Origin: an uncultured Clostridia bacterium
GTDB lineage: Bacteria; Bacillota; Clostridia; TANB77; CAG-508
Direction of reading: 5' to 3'
NCBI GenBank assembly: GCA_934179885.1
Contig: CAKPQY010000037.1
Location: 1-6,918, forward strand
DNA length: 6,918 nt
Part shown: positions 1-6,463 of the stretch, in pieces
Position numbering within the stretch: the first letter of the stretch is position 1
How the letters are laid out: each line of letters opens with the position of its first letter
The notes under the pieces: generated by a model
The model's input: only the letters and a program-made list of their open reading frames with translations
Database searches by the model: none
Told to the model about the DNA's origin: nothing
Position numbers and translations under genes: made by a program

Positions 1-1188
1 TATATAATGCATTACAAATAATAAACATAATGCAACTACCCAATCAATTAAAAATTGCTTATATTTTGCCTTATCTCCACTTGTACTTGATATTATTATT
101 CTAATACCTACATAAACTAAAACTGATAATAACGCTACTAATGCTATATTTCTTAAGACAATATACCAACTAGAAATTGTGGATTGTAGCTGACTAGCAG
201 TTGAATTTATTGTGATTTCTTCTCCATCTATATTTGTAAATCCCTCGTCATAAACCTTAACGTCAATGTAGTATTTTAAAAATACTTTCGCCCCATCATA
301 CACTTGCCATTCAACTTTAGCCGTTCCCCCTCCTTCAGGAGAACCATTCGCGTTAACAACTAAATACTCTTTTTGTGATTGATCTGCATTCCATCTTGTA
401 ACCAGATAATACTCCTTATTGCCACTCTCGGTAGTATCATAAAAATAGCTATAAACTTTATCACCATAATTCCAAGTTTGTTTATTTGTTTCTGTCCTAT
501 CATTCATCTCTTCCGGAACAGCGTGTCGGGCAGATATTGTTTCAACCTCTAATCCTTCCGTATAGCCACAATTCTTTTTTAAATATTCTAAAACAAAGTT
601 ACCTGAAGTAGTATAGTATGTACCCATACCTACATTTACCTCATGTCTAGTATCTATATAAATACTATCACTTGGATTAAAAAAATCTACATCAAATACT
701 GGAATCTTATTAGCAAATATTTCTTGGGGTGTAATGCTATACATTGGTAACCTTAAATCTCCATCTAACATATTTCGCTCTACAAACGAAACACCAGCAA
801 CTCCACCTAAAGTAGCAACAAACATTAACGTTCCAACACTCAAAGCAGCGAAACCAACATTTGCCAACAACAATCCAGCTCCACCGGTTACCAAACCTAC
901 TACAGCAAAACCAACTACAAAGCCGATTACTTTTAATAATGTTACTGGCTTATTGGTATCAAAATCTACAATTAATAATGTTTCACTTTGTTTCAATGTT
1001 GCTGAATGTATTATCTGTGTAATTCCATCTCCAAGTGCTAAAAACAGTCTAGTTATAGGTTTTAACAATGCGCCCCCTAAATCAACATTAGCTCTTGAAA
1101 TACCTGGTATACAAAAACTTACAACCGTAAATAATACCAACGCAAATATTAACTTCTTAAACAAACTTTTATTTTCAAGAATTTTCAT
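1..1188 (-). CDS. VirB6/TrbL-like polytopic T4SS channel protein (3' end cut off by window edge)
   Basis: The frame is open from an ATG at 1188 to the left edge: 396 codons without a stop, so the C-terminus is missing. GGGAGG (1200-1205) lies 11 bases before the ATG, and the start gives a signal peptide (residues about 1-33, ending SRA). Predicted membrane helices are at about 84-105, 107-133, 341-367 and from 381 onward. Between helices 2 and 3 is a polar, aromatic-rich region of about 200 residues (134-340) that should lie outside the cell. The segment starting WYIVLRNIALVALL (341-354), then GIR (361-363) and a KAKYKQ loop (373-378), is the kind of conserved core I associate with VirB6/TrbL-like proteins of clostridial T4SS loci. 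By family role it would form part of the inner-membrane channel. It starts 25 bases after the VirB4 stop, so it is probably co-transcribed. GC is locally higher than in its neighbours. The family call is by resemblance and gene order. Confidence 0.78.
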   Translation of the reverse strand, partial: MKILENKSLFKKLIFALVLFTVVSFCIPGISRANVDLGGALLKPITRLFLALGDGITQIIHSATLKQSETLLIVDFDTNKPVTLLKVIGFVVGFAVVGLVTGGAGLLLANVGFAALSVGTLMFVATLGGVAGVSFVERNMLDGDLRLPMYSITPQEIFANKIPVFDVDFFNPSDSIYIDTRHEVNVGMGTYYTTSGNFVLEYLKKNCGYTEGLEVETISARHAVPEEMNDRTETNKQTWNYGDKVYSYFYDTTESGNKEYYLVTRWNADQSQKEYLVVNANGSPEGGGTAKVEWQVYDGAKVFLKYYIDVKVYDEGFTNIDGEEITINSTASQLQSTISSWYIVLRNIALVALLSVLVYVGIRIIISSTSGDKAKYKQFLIDWVVALCLLFVMHYI

Positions 1189-1199
1189 AAAGTTTTAAA

Positions 1200-1205
1200 C
1201 CTCCC
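1200..1205 (-). promoter_or_regulatory. Ribosome binding site of the VirB6-like gene
   Basis: GGGAGG on the minus strand lies 11 bases before the ATG at 1188, inside the short gap after the VirB4 stop. It fixes the start of a gene whose signal peptide begins directly there. The spacing is slightly long but acceptable. Confidence 0.65.
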
Positions 1206-1213
1206 AACTTCCT

Positions 1214-3181
1214 TTATGCATTATTTTTCCTTGCTATTTCATTTAAGTTTGTTTCAACAAACTCAAACTCTTTCTTAGTTGGCATTATTTTTATTATTGC
1301 AGAATCTGCTCCAACTTTTAATAATCCTTCACCCTTTTGGCAAGTTACTAAGAAACTAGCTTCTCCTTCTGAAAGTTTAAACACTTCTTTCAAGTATTGT
1401 ATTTCAGATTTATCTTGTGCTAAAAATAGTTTTGTATCTGAAGATGTAAGAACTGCTTGTGCTTCTGGCTTCTCATAGAAATCTTGGAATCTTTGAGAAA
1501 TAATAGCCAAAGAAACGTTTCTCTTTCTGGCACGTCTTGCCATTTTATTTAAGAAATCTACTGCTTCTGGATATGGCAACAACATCCAAGCTTCATCTAC
1601 TAAAACTCGCTTTTGTGTAGCTTTTTTTCTATCTTCACTGTTTTTCTTAACGAATTTTTCCCAAATCCAAGAAAGTAATATTTGTTGTGCAAGTGGTCTT
1701 GCAAATCTTTCCTCCAATTGAGAAATATCCAAATTGATAAATGGTGCGCCATCTAATAGTTCAAATGTTGATTGACCATCAAAGTACGCCATCTGTCCAT
1801 CATATTCTCTTATGTATTGTTTCATAACTTTTAATAAGTAACTATAATGATATTGATAGTCTTTATTTGTATTTTCCTTTGCTTTCATTTGTATTCTTTT
1901 GTACCAAGAACCTATTGTTGGCATTTCTTTCTTCTCTTTCGCAAATAAATTTCCTTTAACAGACCTGCCATCAATACTCTTATATAAACTTTCTGGATTA
2001 CTATTTATTCCAAGTGCAGCATATTCTTCTGCAACAGATTCAGCTATAATTTGCTTTGTTAATTCGTTAACTTCATCTGAACGTGTACTTCCCCTAGCCA
2101 TAGTAAGTAAGGCTTGAGTAACGTCTTCTACTTTATTTTCAATATTCAAAGTTAATCTTTCTTTTCCAGTAATTTCATCCTTAATTATTTCTGTTTCAAC
2201 ATCAAACAAATTAATTATAGTTTGTGAGGTTGGACTAATTACAACATTAATACCACCTAAACTTTCAGCAACTATTGTATACTCTCCTTCAGCATCTAGT
2301 GCTAAACTTTCAATTCCCATTAAAACTGAAGACCTTGAAATTAATGTCTTCATAGTAACTGATTTTCCGGCACCAGATTTTGCAAATATAACCATATTGT
2401 AATTTGTAAGTGAAGGATGAAAATTATCAAATAATATTGGAGTTCCCGTTTGTTTATTAAATCCTAATGGCACTCCCGTAGGATGTCCTACTTCTGATGT
2501 TGTAAATGGAAAAACAGTTCCCATTGAATTTCTATCAAAAGTATGAGTCTTATTTATTTTATCATTCATAAAAGGTAAGTTAGATTTAAACGCTTCTTCC
2601 TGCATACCCCATGCTGTTTTTATTCCAACCAATGTTTTTGACATTTCTGATGATAACAATTTTGTTTCTCTTTCCAACTCTTCCAAACTATATGTAAATA
2701 TAGTAGATATGATGGAAGCTTCAAACAACTTATTAAATCCTGCTGCTATTTCATCTCTTAATTGTTCAGCCTCTAATCTTTTTTGAGCAATAGTACTTTC
2801 TCTATTTATGTTTCCTCTATCAGCAGCCACAATTCTTTCAGTTTCTAATTCATTAATTACTCTGTTTAAATCATTTTGTGACTTTTCTTCCTTTATTGGA
2901 TTAATATATATAGAAATATTTATATCACCAAACATATACATATCTCTAAATAATTCTGGAAATGTACACATTCTTGGAAGAGATGATACAAAAAAGCTTC
3001 TAGCATATCTTTTTGTATTAGATATTATTTCTAAATGATCTATATTAGATGCATCTATTCCAGATGGTGCTATTAATTCTTTTATAGTTTTCTTTTTTAA
3101 AATTTTAGATTTTTCTTCTGGATAATCATTAAACTGATTTTGTAACTCTTCTTCTTTTATTAACTGATTTTTTGCCATCAT
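1214..3181 (-). CDS. VirB4-family T4SS ATPase (motor)
   Basis: This is the AAA+/RecA-type motor that powers T4SS assembly and substrate transfer at the inner face of the membrane. In the 655-residue reading, the Walker A loop is AKSGAGKS (267-274), an acidic DAEGEY motif follows at 296-301, Walker B is RVLVDEAWML (525-534), and an ISQR sensor-like motif is at 561-564. Residues 1-230 hold a helical charged region (about 96-150) and a VirB4-type pre-ATPase domain. The order and spacing fit VirB4/TraC ATPases; the closest set I recall is the CD1110-type VirB4 of clostridial conjugative elements. There are no membrane segments. Two ATGs are possible: GGAGG (3187-3191) is 5 bases from the first (3181) and 8 from the second (3178), so a 654-residue product is equally likely. 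The 5' end overlaps the preceding gene by 53 bases, which suggests translational coupling. The first P-loop glycine is replaced by Ala267. Confidence 0.93.
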   Translation of the reverse strand: MMAKNQLIKEEELQNQFNDYPEEKSKILKKKTIKELIAPSGIDASNIDHLEIISNTKRYARSFFVSSLPRMCTFPELFRDMYMFGDINISIYINPIKEEKSQNDLNRVINELETERIVAADRGNINRESTIAQKRLEAEQLRDEIAAGFNKLFEASIISTIFTYSLEELERETKLLSSEMSKTLVGIKTAWGMQEEAFKSNLPFMNDKINKTHTFDRNSMGTVFPFTTSEVGHPTGVPLGFNKQTGTPILFDNFHPSLTNYNMVIFAKSGAGKSVTMKTLISRSSVLMGIESLALDAEGEYTIVAESLGGINVVISPTSQTIINLFDVETEIIKDEITGKERLTLNIENKVEDVTQALLTMARGSTRSDEVNELTKQIIAESVAEEYAALGINSNPESLYKSIDGRSVKGNLFAKEKKEMPTIGSWYKRIQMKAKENTNKDYQYHYSYLLKVMKQYIREYDGQMAYFDGQSTFELLDGAPFINLDISQLEERFARPLAQQILLSWIWEKFVKKNSEDRKKATQKRVLVDEAWMLLPYPEAVDFLNKMARRARKRNVSLAIISQRFQDFYEKPEAQAVLTSSDTKLFLAQDKSEIQYLKEVFKLSEGEASFLVTCQKGEGLLKVGADSAIIKIMPTKKEFEFVETNLNEIARKNNA

Positions 3182-4400
3182 CTTCTCCTCCTTCTTTTTC
3201 TTCTGTTAAATTTTCTGTTTCACTTTTCTTTTTTCTTCCTCTATTATTTACTTTTTTAATAGACTGCTCTGCTACTTCTTTTCCTAATGTGTTTTTATTG
3301 TTTTCAATTAAAGCCTTTGCCATTTCATCAATCAAGGCATCAATATTTTCTTCTTTTTCTCTTACTTTTCTTTGCTTTTCATTTTCTTCTAAAACTTCAT
3401 ATACAGCTTCATTAGCTCTATTTATTGCATCCTCTTCTATTTTTATGTCAAGTTCTTTCATTCTTTTGTCTAAAACATCTGGGGCTGTTGAATATAAATC
3501 TTCATAACCAGCATTTAATGTTCTTTGTAAATTAAATGTTTCTGATTCATCTCTGTTATAAGCAACATATAATAATTCTACTAATTCTGTTGAATCTAAA
3601 ATCTTACTATTTATTTCACAAACAGAAAGTGAAGTAATTACAGCCTGTGCTTTTGTATATAATTCTGAAAATGCCATATTAGAAATCTCATCTTTTGCAT
3701 AATGAGTATCTGTTGACTCCTCTGCATAATATGGAATTACTATGTAATAATGTTTACTTAAGATATTTTTGTTTAAACTCATTCTCTCTGTATTATTAAC
3801 AATATCCAAACCATATTCATACAAATTTCTTTGTCTTGTTAATTCATATTTTTCTTTGTCTAATTGTCTTTCCGTATATTGTCCAGAACGTACTTTTTGG
3901 TTATATTCCATTTGTTTATCCCTATATTTTCTAGCAACAGTATCAACTCTCTCTTTATATGTAGTAATACTGCTTCCTAAATTTACAGTTCTTGTTTGTA
4001 TGTAAATTTGAATTGGATATCTTAAAGTATTTAAAAATTGTAAAAATCCTTGTTCAACACTGTTCTTTTCTAATCCTGACATTAAATCAAAATTAATTCC
4101 TTGGCATTCAATAACCATCAAAAATCTCTTTCCGTTTTTTTGAACTATCATATTATCTGATATATTATCAAATTCCATAAAATTGAAAATTGATTGCTTA
4201 TTATAGCTTTGTTGCATTGTTGCTTTTGTTGCATTTTTATTTGACGCATTTTTTGAATTTGTTGATGTTTTCTTCGTTTTTTGTTCAGACTGTTTACCTT
4301 TTAATTTTAATACTATAAATATCAAACATAAAATTACTAATATTCCAATCATTATACCAAGTAATATAGTTAATAAATTTATAAGTTCATTATTGTTCAT
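3129..4400 (-). CDS. Membrane-anchored VirB4/TraC N-terminal-domain-like protein
   Basis: The 423-residue protein has one N-terminal membrane helix (5-32), a Lys/Asn/Ser/Thr-rich linker (33-68), a folded domain (about 70-310), and a charged helical tail (310-375) ending in a very basic stretch (383-393 and RRR at 416-418). Within the folded domain, KNGKRFLMVIECQGINFDL (88-106) followed by QFLNTLRYPIQIYIQTR (121-137) resembles the N-terminal domain of VirB4/TraC proteins. It has no Walker motifs. I infer that it supplies the membrane-docking half of a VirB4 motor whose ATPase half is the next gene. Translation starts at ATG 4400, nine bases after AAGGAGG. It overlaps the PrgI-like gene by 11 bases and the ATPase gene by 53, so the three are one operon. 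The alternative is a generic T4SS scaffold protein; the family match is from memory of motif shape, not from a search. Confidence 0.72.
   Translation of the reverse strand: MNNNELINLLTILLGIMIGILVILCLIFIVLKLKGKQSEQKTKKTSTNSKNASNKNATKATMQQSYNKQSIFNFMEFDNISDNMIVQKNGKRFLMVIECQGINFDLMSGLEKNSVEQGFLQFLNTLRYPIQIYIQTRTVNLGSSITTYKERVDTVARKYRDKQMEYNQKVRSGQYTERQLDKEKYELTRQRNLYEYGLDIVNNTERMSLNKNILSKHYYIVIPYYAEESTDTHYAKDEISNMAFSELYTKAQAVITSLSVCEINSKILDSTELVELLYVAYNRDESETFNLQRTLNAGYEDLYSTAPDVLDKRMKELDIKIEEDAINRANEAVYEVLEENEKQRKVREKEENIDALIDEMAKALIENNKNTLGKEVAEQSIKKVNNRGRKKKSETENLTEEKEGGEDDGKKSVNKRRRVTKSV
3187..3191 (-). promoter_or_regulatory. Ribosome binding site of VirB4, outside the ORF overlap but inside the upstream gene
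   Basis: GGAGG sits within the coding sequence of the preceding gene, 53-63 bases before that gene's end. Two adjacent ATGs follow, 5 and 8 bases downstream; the 8-base spacing favours the start at 3178. Re-initiation by ribosomes translating the upstream gene is a natural way to keep the two products in balance. Confidence 0.75.
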
Positions 4401-4755
4401 CTTTTGTATCCTCCTTTTGATTTAAATCTTCTTTGTAAATATAAATTTTGTTTCCATTCTTTTTAAACTTTATCCATCTTAAGATAACATCATCTATATT
4501 TTCTCCTCCTGTTTTTTTTGTTATTTCAAAAGCTGATGATTCTGGGACTTTTAAAGTTCCTATTGCAAACCCTATTACAGCAAATATTAATGTTATAATA
4601 ATACCTACCATAGAAAAGCCTAATGTTTTCAATATAAAATAAAAAATTAATCCTATTCCGGCTCCCACACATGTATATATTAATCCTTTGGTAGAAAATA
4701 TAAATAAAATTCTTCCTTCACCTTTGTAATTTCTTGGTATTTCATAAGTTTGCAT
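4390..4755 (-). CDS. PrgI/VirB3-like inner-membrane T4SS protein
   Basis: The 121-residue protein begins MQTYEIPRNYKGEGRIL, the IPRN-type N-terminus typical of the PrgI family, followed by two membrane helices (about 24-43 and 47-66) and a cytoplasmic tail of about 55 residues. PrgI proteins are the Gram-positive counterparts of VirB3, a small membrane protein that docks the VirB4 ATPase. Their genes normally lie directly before VirB4, as here, with the TraC-like gene between. The start is fixed by GGAGG seven bases before ATG 4755. It is the first gene of its operon, behind a promoter and the terminator of the preceding unit. Its 3' end overlaps the next gene by 11 bases. Confidence 0.85.
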   Translation of the reverse strand: MQTYEIPRNYKGEGRILFIFSTKGLIYTCVGAGIGLIFYFILKTLGFSMVGIIITLIFAVIGFAIGTLKVPESSAFEITKKTGGENIDDVILRWIKFKKNGNKIYIYKEDLNQKEDTKDEQ

Positions 4756-4797
4756 ACTTTTTCCTCCGTATCATAATATTATAATTATACAATATAT

Positions 4798-4826
4798 ATT
4801 ATAACATAAACTTGTGGATAATTGTA
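4798..4826 (-). promoter_or_regulatory. Promoter of the T4SS core operon (extended -10)
   Basis: On the minus strand, TGTTATAAT (4798-4806) is a perfect extended -10 element. A weak -35, TACAAT (4821-4826), lies 17 bases upstream. A second TATAAT further downstream (about 4782-4787) lacks a plausible -35. The position is right: after the terminator of the pilin gene and about 40 bases before the PrgI start codon. Confidence 0.65.
4813..4821 (-). promoter_or_regulatory. DnaA-box 9-mer within the promoter spacer
   Basis: The minus strand reads TTATCCACA, the strict DnaA-box consensus of E. coli and B. subtilis. It falls between the -35 and -10 of the core-operon promoter, so a bound protein would block polymerase. 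It is a single copy with no second clear box nearby, so an origin is not supported. It may be chance. Confidence 0.4.
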
Positions 4827-4861
4827 TACTTTTTATCAAAAAAAGTGGAAATTTAATAGAT

Positions 4862-4889
4862 TTGTAATATTATTGTAATATATTGTTAA
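4862..4889. repeat. Short direct repeats TTGTAATAT in helical phase
   Basis: TTGTAATAT occurs at 4862-4870 and again at 4873-4881 (11 bases apart), with a degenerate third TTGTTAA at 4883-4889. The repeats lie just upstream of the core-operon promoter. Such phased repeats can be protein-binding sites, but the sequence is AT-rich and could be fortuitous. Confidence 0.35.
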
Positions 4890-4898
4890 AAAAAAGCA

Positions 4899-4930
4899 TA
4901 AAAAAAGAACAATTCTTTGAATTGCTCTTC
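4899..4930 (-). terminator. Rho-independent terminator after the pilin cluster
   Basis: The arms at 4905-4915 and 4919-4929 form an 11-base-pair stem (one G-U) closed by a three-base loop. On the minus strand a run of T follows directly (complement of the A run ending at 4906). It begins about 10 bases after the stop of the third pilin gene. T residues on the other side also make it plausible in the opposite direction. It separates the pilin unit from the core operon. Confidence 0.88.
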
Positions 4931-4939
4931 TTTTTTTTA

Positions 4940-5287
4940 TTATCCAGCCATACTGAATATGAATGATGCTATAGTTGTTGCAGAAACTACCAATATAATT
5001 CCTATAATTAATGGCATAAAAGATTTTTTGTAATCTGCTTTTTCTTCAACTGATCCTAGCATGTATTTTACACCTAATACCATTAATATAATTACAGAAG
5101 CAATAATTGCAACATTTCTTATTAATCCCATAATATTTGTTGCTTTTGTAACTAGTGAGCTAGAATCACCTTGATAATTAGGTGTTAATTGATCAAAAGA
5201 TACATCTGCTGCAAGCACATTAGTAGCAAAAGTAATCATTAATATTGCAATTAATAGTACTGTAAGTATTTTCATAGTTTTTTTCAT
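4940..5287 (-). CDS. TrbC/VirB2-type pilin-like protein (third of three)
   Basis: The 115-residue protein has a signal peptide (1-26, ending NVLAA), a short exported N-terminus (about 27-55), a first membrane helix (57-77), a basic loop GSVEEKADYKK (78-88) and a second helix (92-112), then ends. This size and two-helix design match VirB2/TrbC pilins, small exported subunits that build the conjugative pilus or, in Gram-positives without long pili, a surface or channel component. With a cleaved signal peptide, the basic loop would face the cytoplasm. AAGGAGG (5296-5302) precedes ATG 5287. Its close paralogue is the first pilin gene (6070-6432), which shares IRN, GSVEEKA and YK. A 126-base gap separates it from the middle gene, and it ends at a strong terminator. 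Confidence 0.87.
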   Translation of the reverse strand: MKKTMKILTVLLIAILMITFATNVLAADVSFDQLTPNYQGDSSSLVTKATNIMGLIRNVAIIASVIILMVLGVKYMLGSVEEKADYKKSFMPLIIGIILVVSATTIASFIFSMAG

Positions 5288-5413
5288 TTTTTGTTCCTCC
5301 TTTTATTATTTTTTTATTTATATAAAATTACCTAGTGTTCTAAGTAAACTTTAATAACTAATACATAAATTATAGATTAATGATAAATTATAAAGTAATT
5401 CATAATGTCTTCA

Positions 5414-6040
5414 CTAACATTGTGAGTTCCGTCGACCGGTACATTTCCCATTTACAATTTCATTATACCCTAAAGTCTTTCCACATTGATGGCATGTAAT
5501 GTTATATCGTTTCCAGCATTGATGACACTGAATATAACCGTCAGATATAGAACTTTCAGATATCAGTGATTTACAATTTTTACAATATAATCTTCCTTTT
5601 TCATAAAGTTTTCCATCTACTCTTACAAAATCAGCTACTATTTCTGTCTGTGTCTTATCAGATACAGAATTTCCAATTTCTACAAACATCTTCCAGATTC
5701 CAAATGCACCAAATACAACTACACATCCCACAACAAAAGGAATAAGTGAATCTTTTACTTTTGCTTTTTCTTCTACAGAGCCTAACATAAATTGTATTCC
5801 TAAAATTGCTGCAATTATTACAGCACTACATATACCTAATATTAATAAGATATTATATAACGATGATGATATATCTGGTATTTTTTTTTCATCTATAGCT
5901 ATATTTCCTTGACCTGCTTCTAAAAAGCTATCTCCTCCTGTAATAACATCTGCCATTCCATCTGCCTGTACTACATTTATATTAAGGAATATTACATTTA
6001 TAACAATTATTAAAATAATCGCTAAAATTTTTGTCTTCAT
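5414..6040 (-). CDS. Pilin-like protein with C-terminal cysteine-rich (zinc-ribbon-like) domain
   Basis: The 208-residue protein has an N-terminal half built like its neighbours: a signal peptide (1-26, ending VVQA), an exported segment, helix 1 (63-86), a GSVEEKAKVK loop (87-96) and helix 2 (100-122). A roughly 85-residue extension follows, with eight cysteines: CxxC pairs at 153/156, 172/175 and 183/186, plus C200 and C208. The first two pairs look like one zinc ribbon; the third pair with C200 and C208 could be a second, imperfect one. If the pilin-half topology holds, this domain is outside the cell. The frame extends to a GTG at 6049, but ATG 6040 is preferred because AGGTG (6047-6051) would then be six bases away. 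It follows the first pilin gene by 29 bases, and no terminator is seen after it. Specific function is unknown. Confidence 0.8.
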   Translation of the reverse strand: MKTKILAIILIIVINVIFLNINVVQADGMADVITGGDSFLEAGQGNIAIDEKKIPDISSSLYNILLILGICSAVIIAAILGIQFMLGSVEEKAKVKDSLIPFVVGCVVVFGAFGIWKMFVEIGNSVSDKTQTEIVADFVRVDGKLYEKGRLYCKNCKSLISESSISDGYIQCHQCWKRYNITCHQCGKTLGYNEIVNGKCTGRRNSQC

Positions 6041-6046
6041 TATAAT

Positions 6047-6051
6047 CACCT
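6047..6051 (-). promoter_or_regulatory. Ribosome binding site that decides the ATG 6040 start
   Basis: AGGTG, extended by AT, is complementary to the extreme 3' end of 16S rRNA (the GGTGAT part of GGAGGTGATC). It overlaps the alternative GTG at 6049, so that GTG cannot be its start; ATG 6040 lies six bases downstream. Confidence 0.65.
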
Positions 6052-6069
6052 ACTTTTGTTCAATTATAT

Positions 6070-6432
6070 TTAATTAAATGCATTGTATATAAAAGAAACT
6101 ATAGTTGTTCCAGCAACAGCCATTATGCAACCTATTATATAAGGCATCATTGTTTGCTTATAATTTGCCTTTTCTTCTACACTTCCAAAAATGTATTTAA
6201 GTCCTATAACCATTAATGCTATTACAGAAACCACAACACTTATATTTCTAATAGCCCCTAATATCATTGACGTTTTTGCAAAAACAAGTCTTGCATCTTC
6301 ACCAGTTATACTATCTGGGTTATAACTATCAGGATTTATTTCTCTCACACTAGCAAAAACTACATTAAATATATTAACAAGTAGAAAAGTGATAATTAAT
6401 ACTAAAAATATTTTCTTTTTTGTTTTACTCAC
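6070..6432 (-). CDS. TrbC/VirB2-type pilin-like protein (first of three, GTG start)
   Basis: The 120-residue protein has a signal peptide (1-27, ending VVFA), an exported stretch rich in Asn/Asp/Ser (28-55), helix 1 (about 61-81), the loop GSVEEKANYKQ (83-93) and helix 2 (about 96-116). It is nearly collinear with the third pilin-like protein; both have IRN before helix 1 and a TTI motif in helix 2. The likely role is the same: an exported structural subunit of the T4SS. The start is a GTG at 6432 with GGTGA (6437-6441) four bases upstream. The nearby ATG at 6443 is in another frame and stops after four codons. This is the first gene of the pilin unit, about 30 bases after the promoter's -10. 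Confidence 0.85.
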   Translation of the reverse strand: MSKTKKKIFLVLIITFLLVNIFNVVFASVREINPDSYNPDSITGEDARLVFAKTSMILGAIRNISVVVSVIALMVIGLKYIFGSVEEKANYKQTMMPYIIGCIMAVAGTTIVSFIYNAFN

Positions 6433-6463
6433 AAAATCACCATCTTTCTTGCCCTATAAAATA

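Noticed and set aside
734..1198. Plus-strand open frame of 154 codons
   Set aside because: It is antisense to the VirB6-like gene, whose minus-strand frame is longer and has a ribosome site, signal peptide and membrane helices. The plus-strand product is low-complexity (Pro, Thr, Asn) as expected for a shadow frame.
3172..3507. Plus-strand open frame of 111 codons, Ser/Phe-rich
   Set aside because: It is antisense to the Glu/Lys-rich tail of the TraC-like gene. The Ser/Phe content is simply the complement of Glu/Lys codons, and no ribosome site is seen.
4805..4930. Replication origin around the DnaA box
   Set aside because: There is only one clear DnaA box and no box cluster, iterons or replication gene nearby, and the site coincides with a promoter and a terminator.
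5369..5392. Two TATAAT hexamers before the third pilin gene
   Set aside because: Neither has a convincing -35 at 16-18 bases, and the DNA is so AT-rich that such hexamers are expected. Read-through from the upstream pilin promoter is a simpler explanation, though an internal promoter is not excluded.
6433..6463. Riboswitch or attenuator in the pilin leader
   Set aside because: The leader from the predicted transcription start is only about 25 bases, too short for such a structure.
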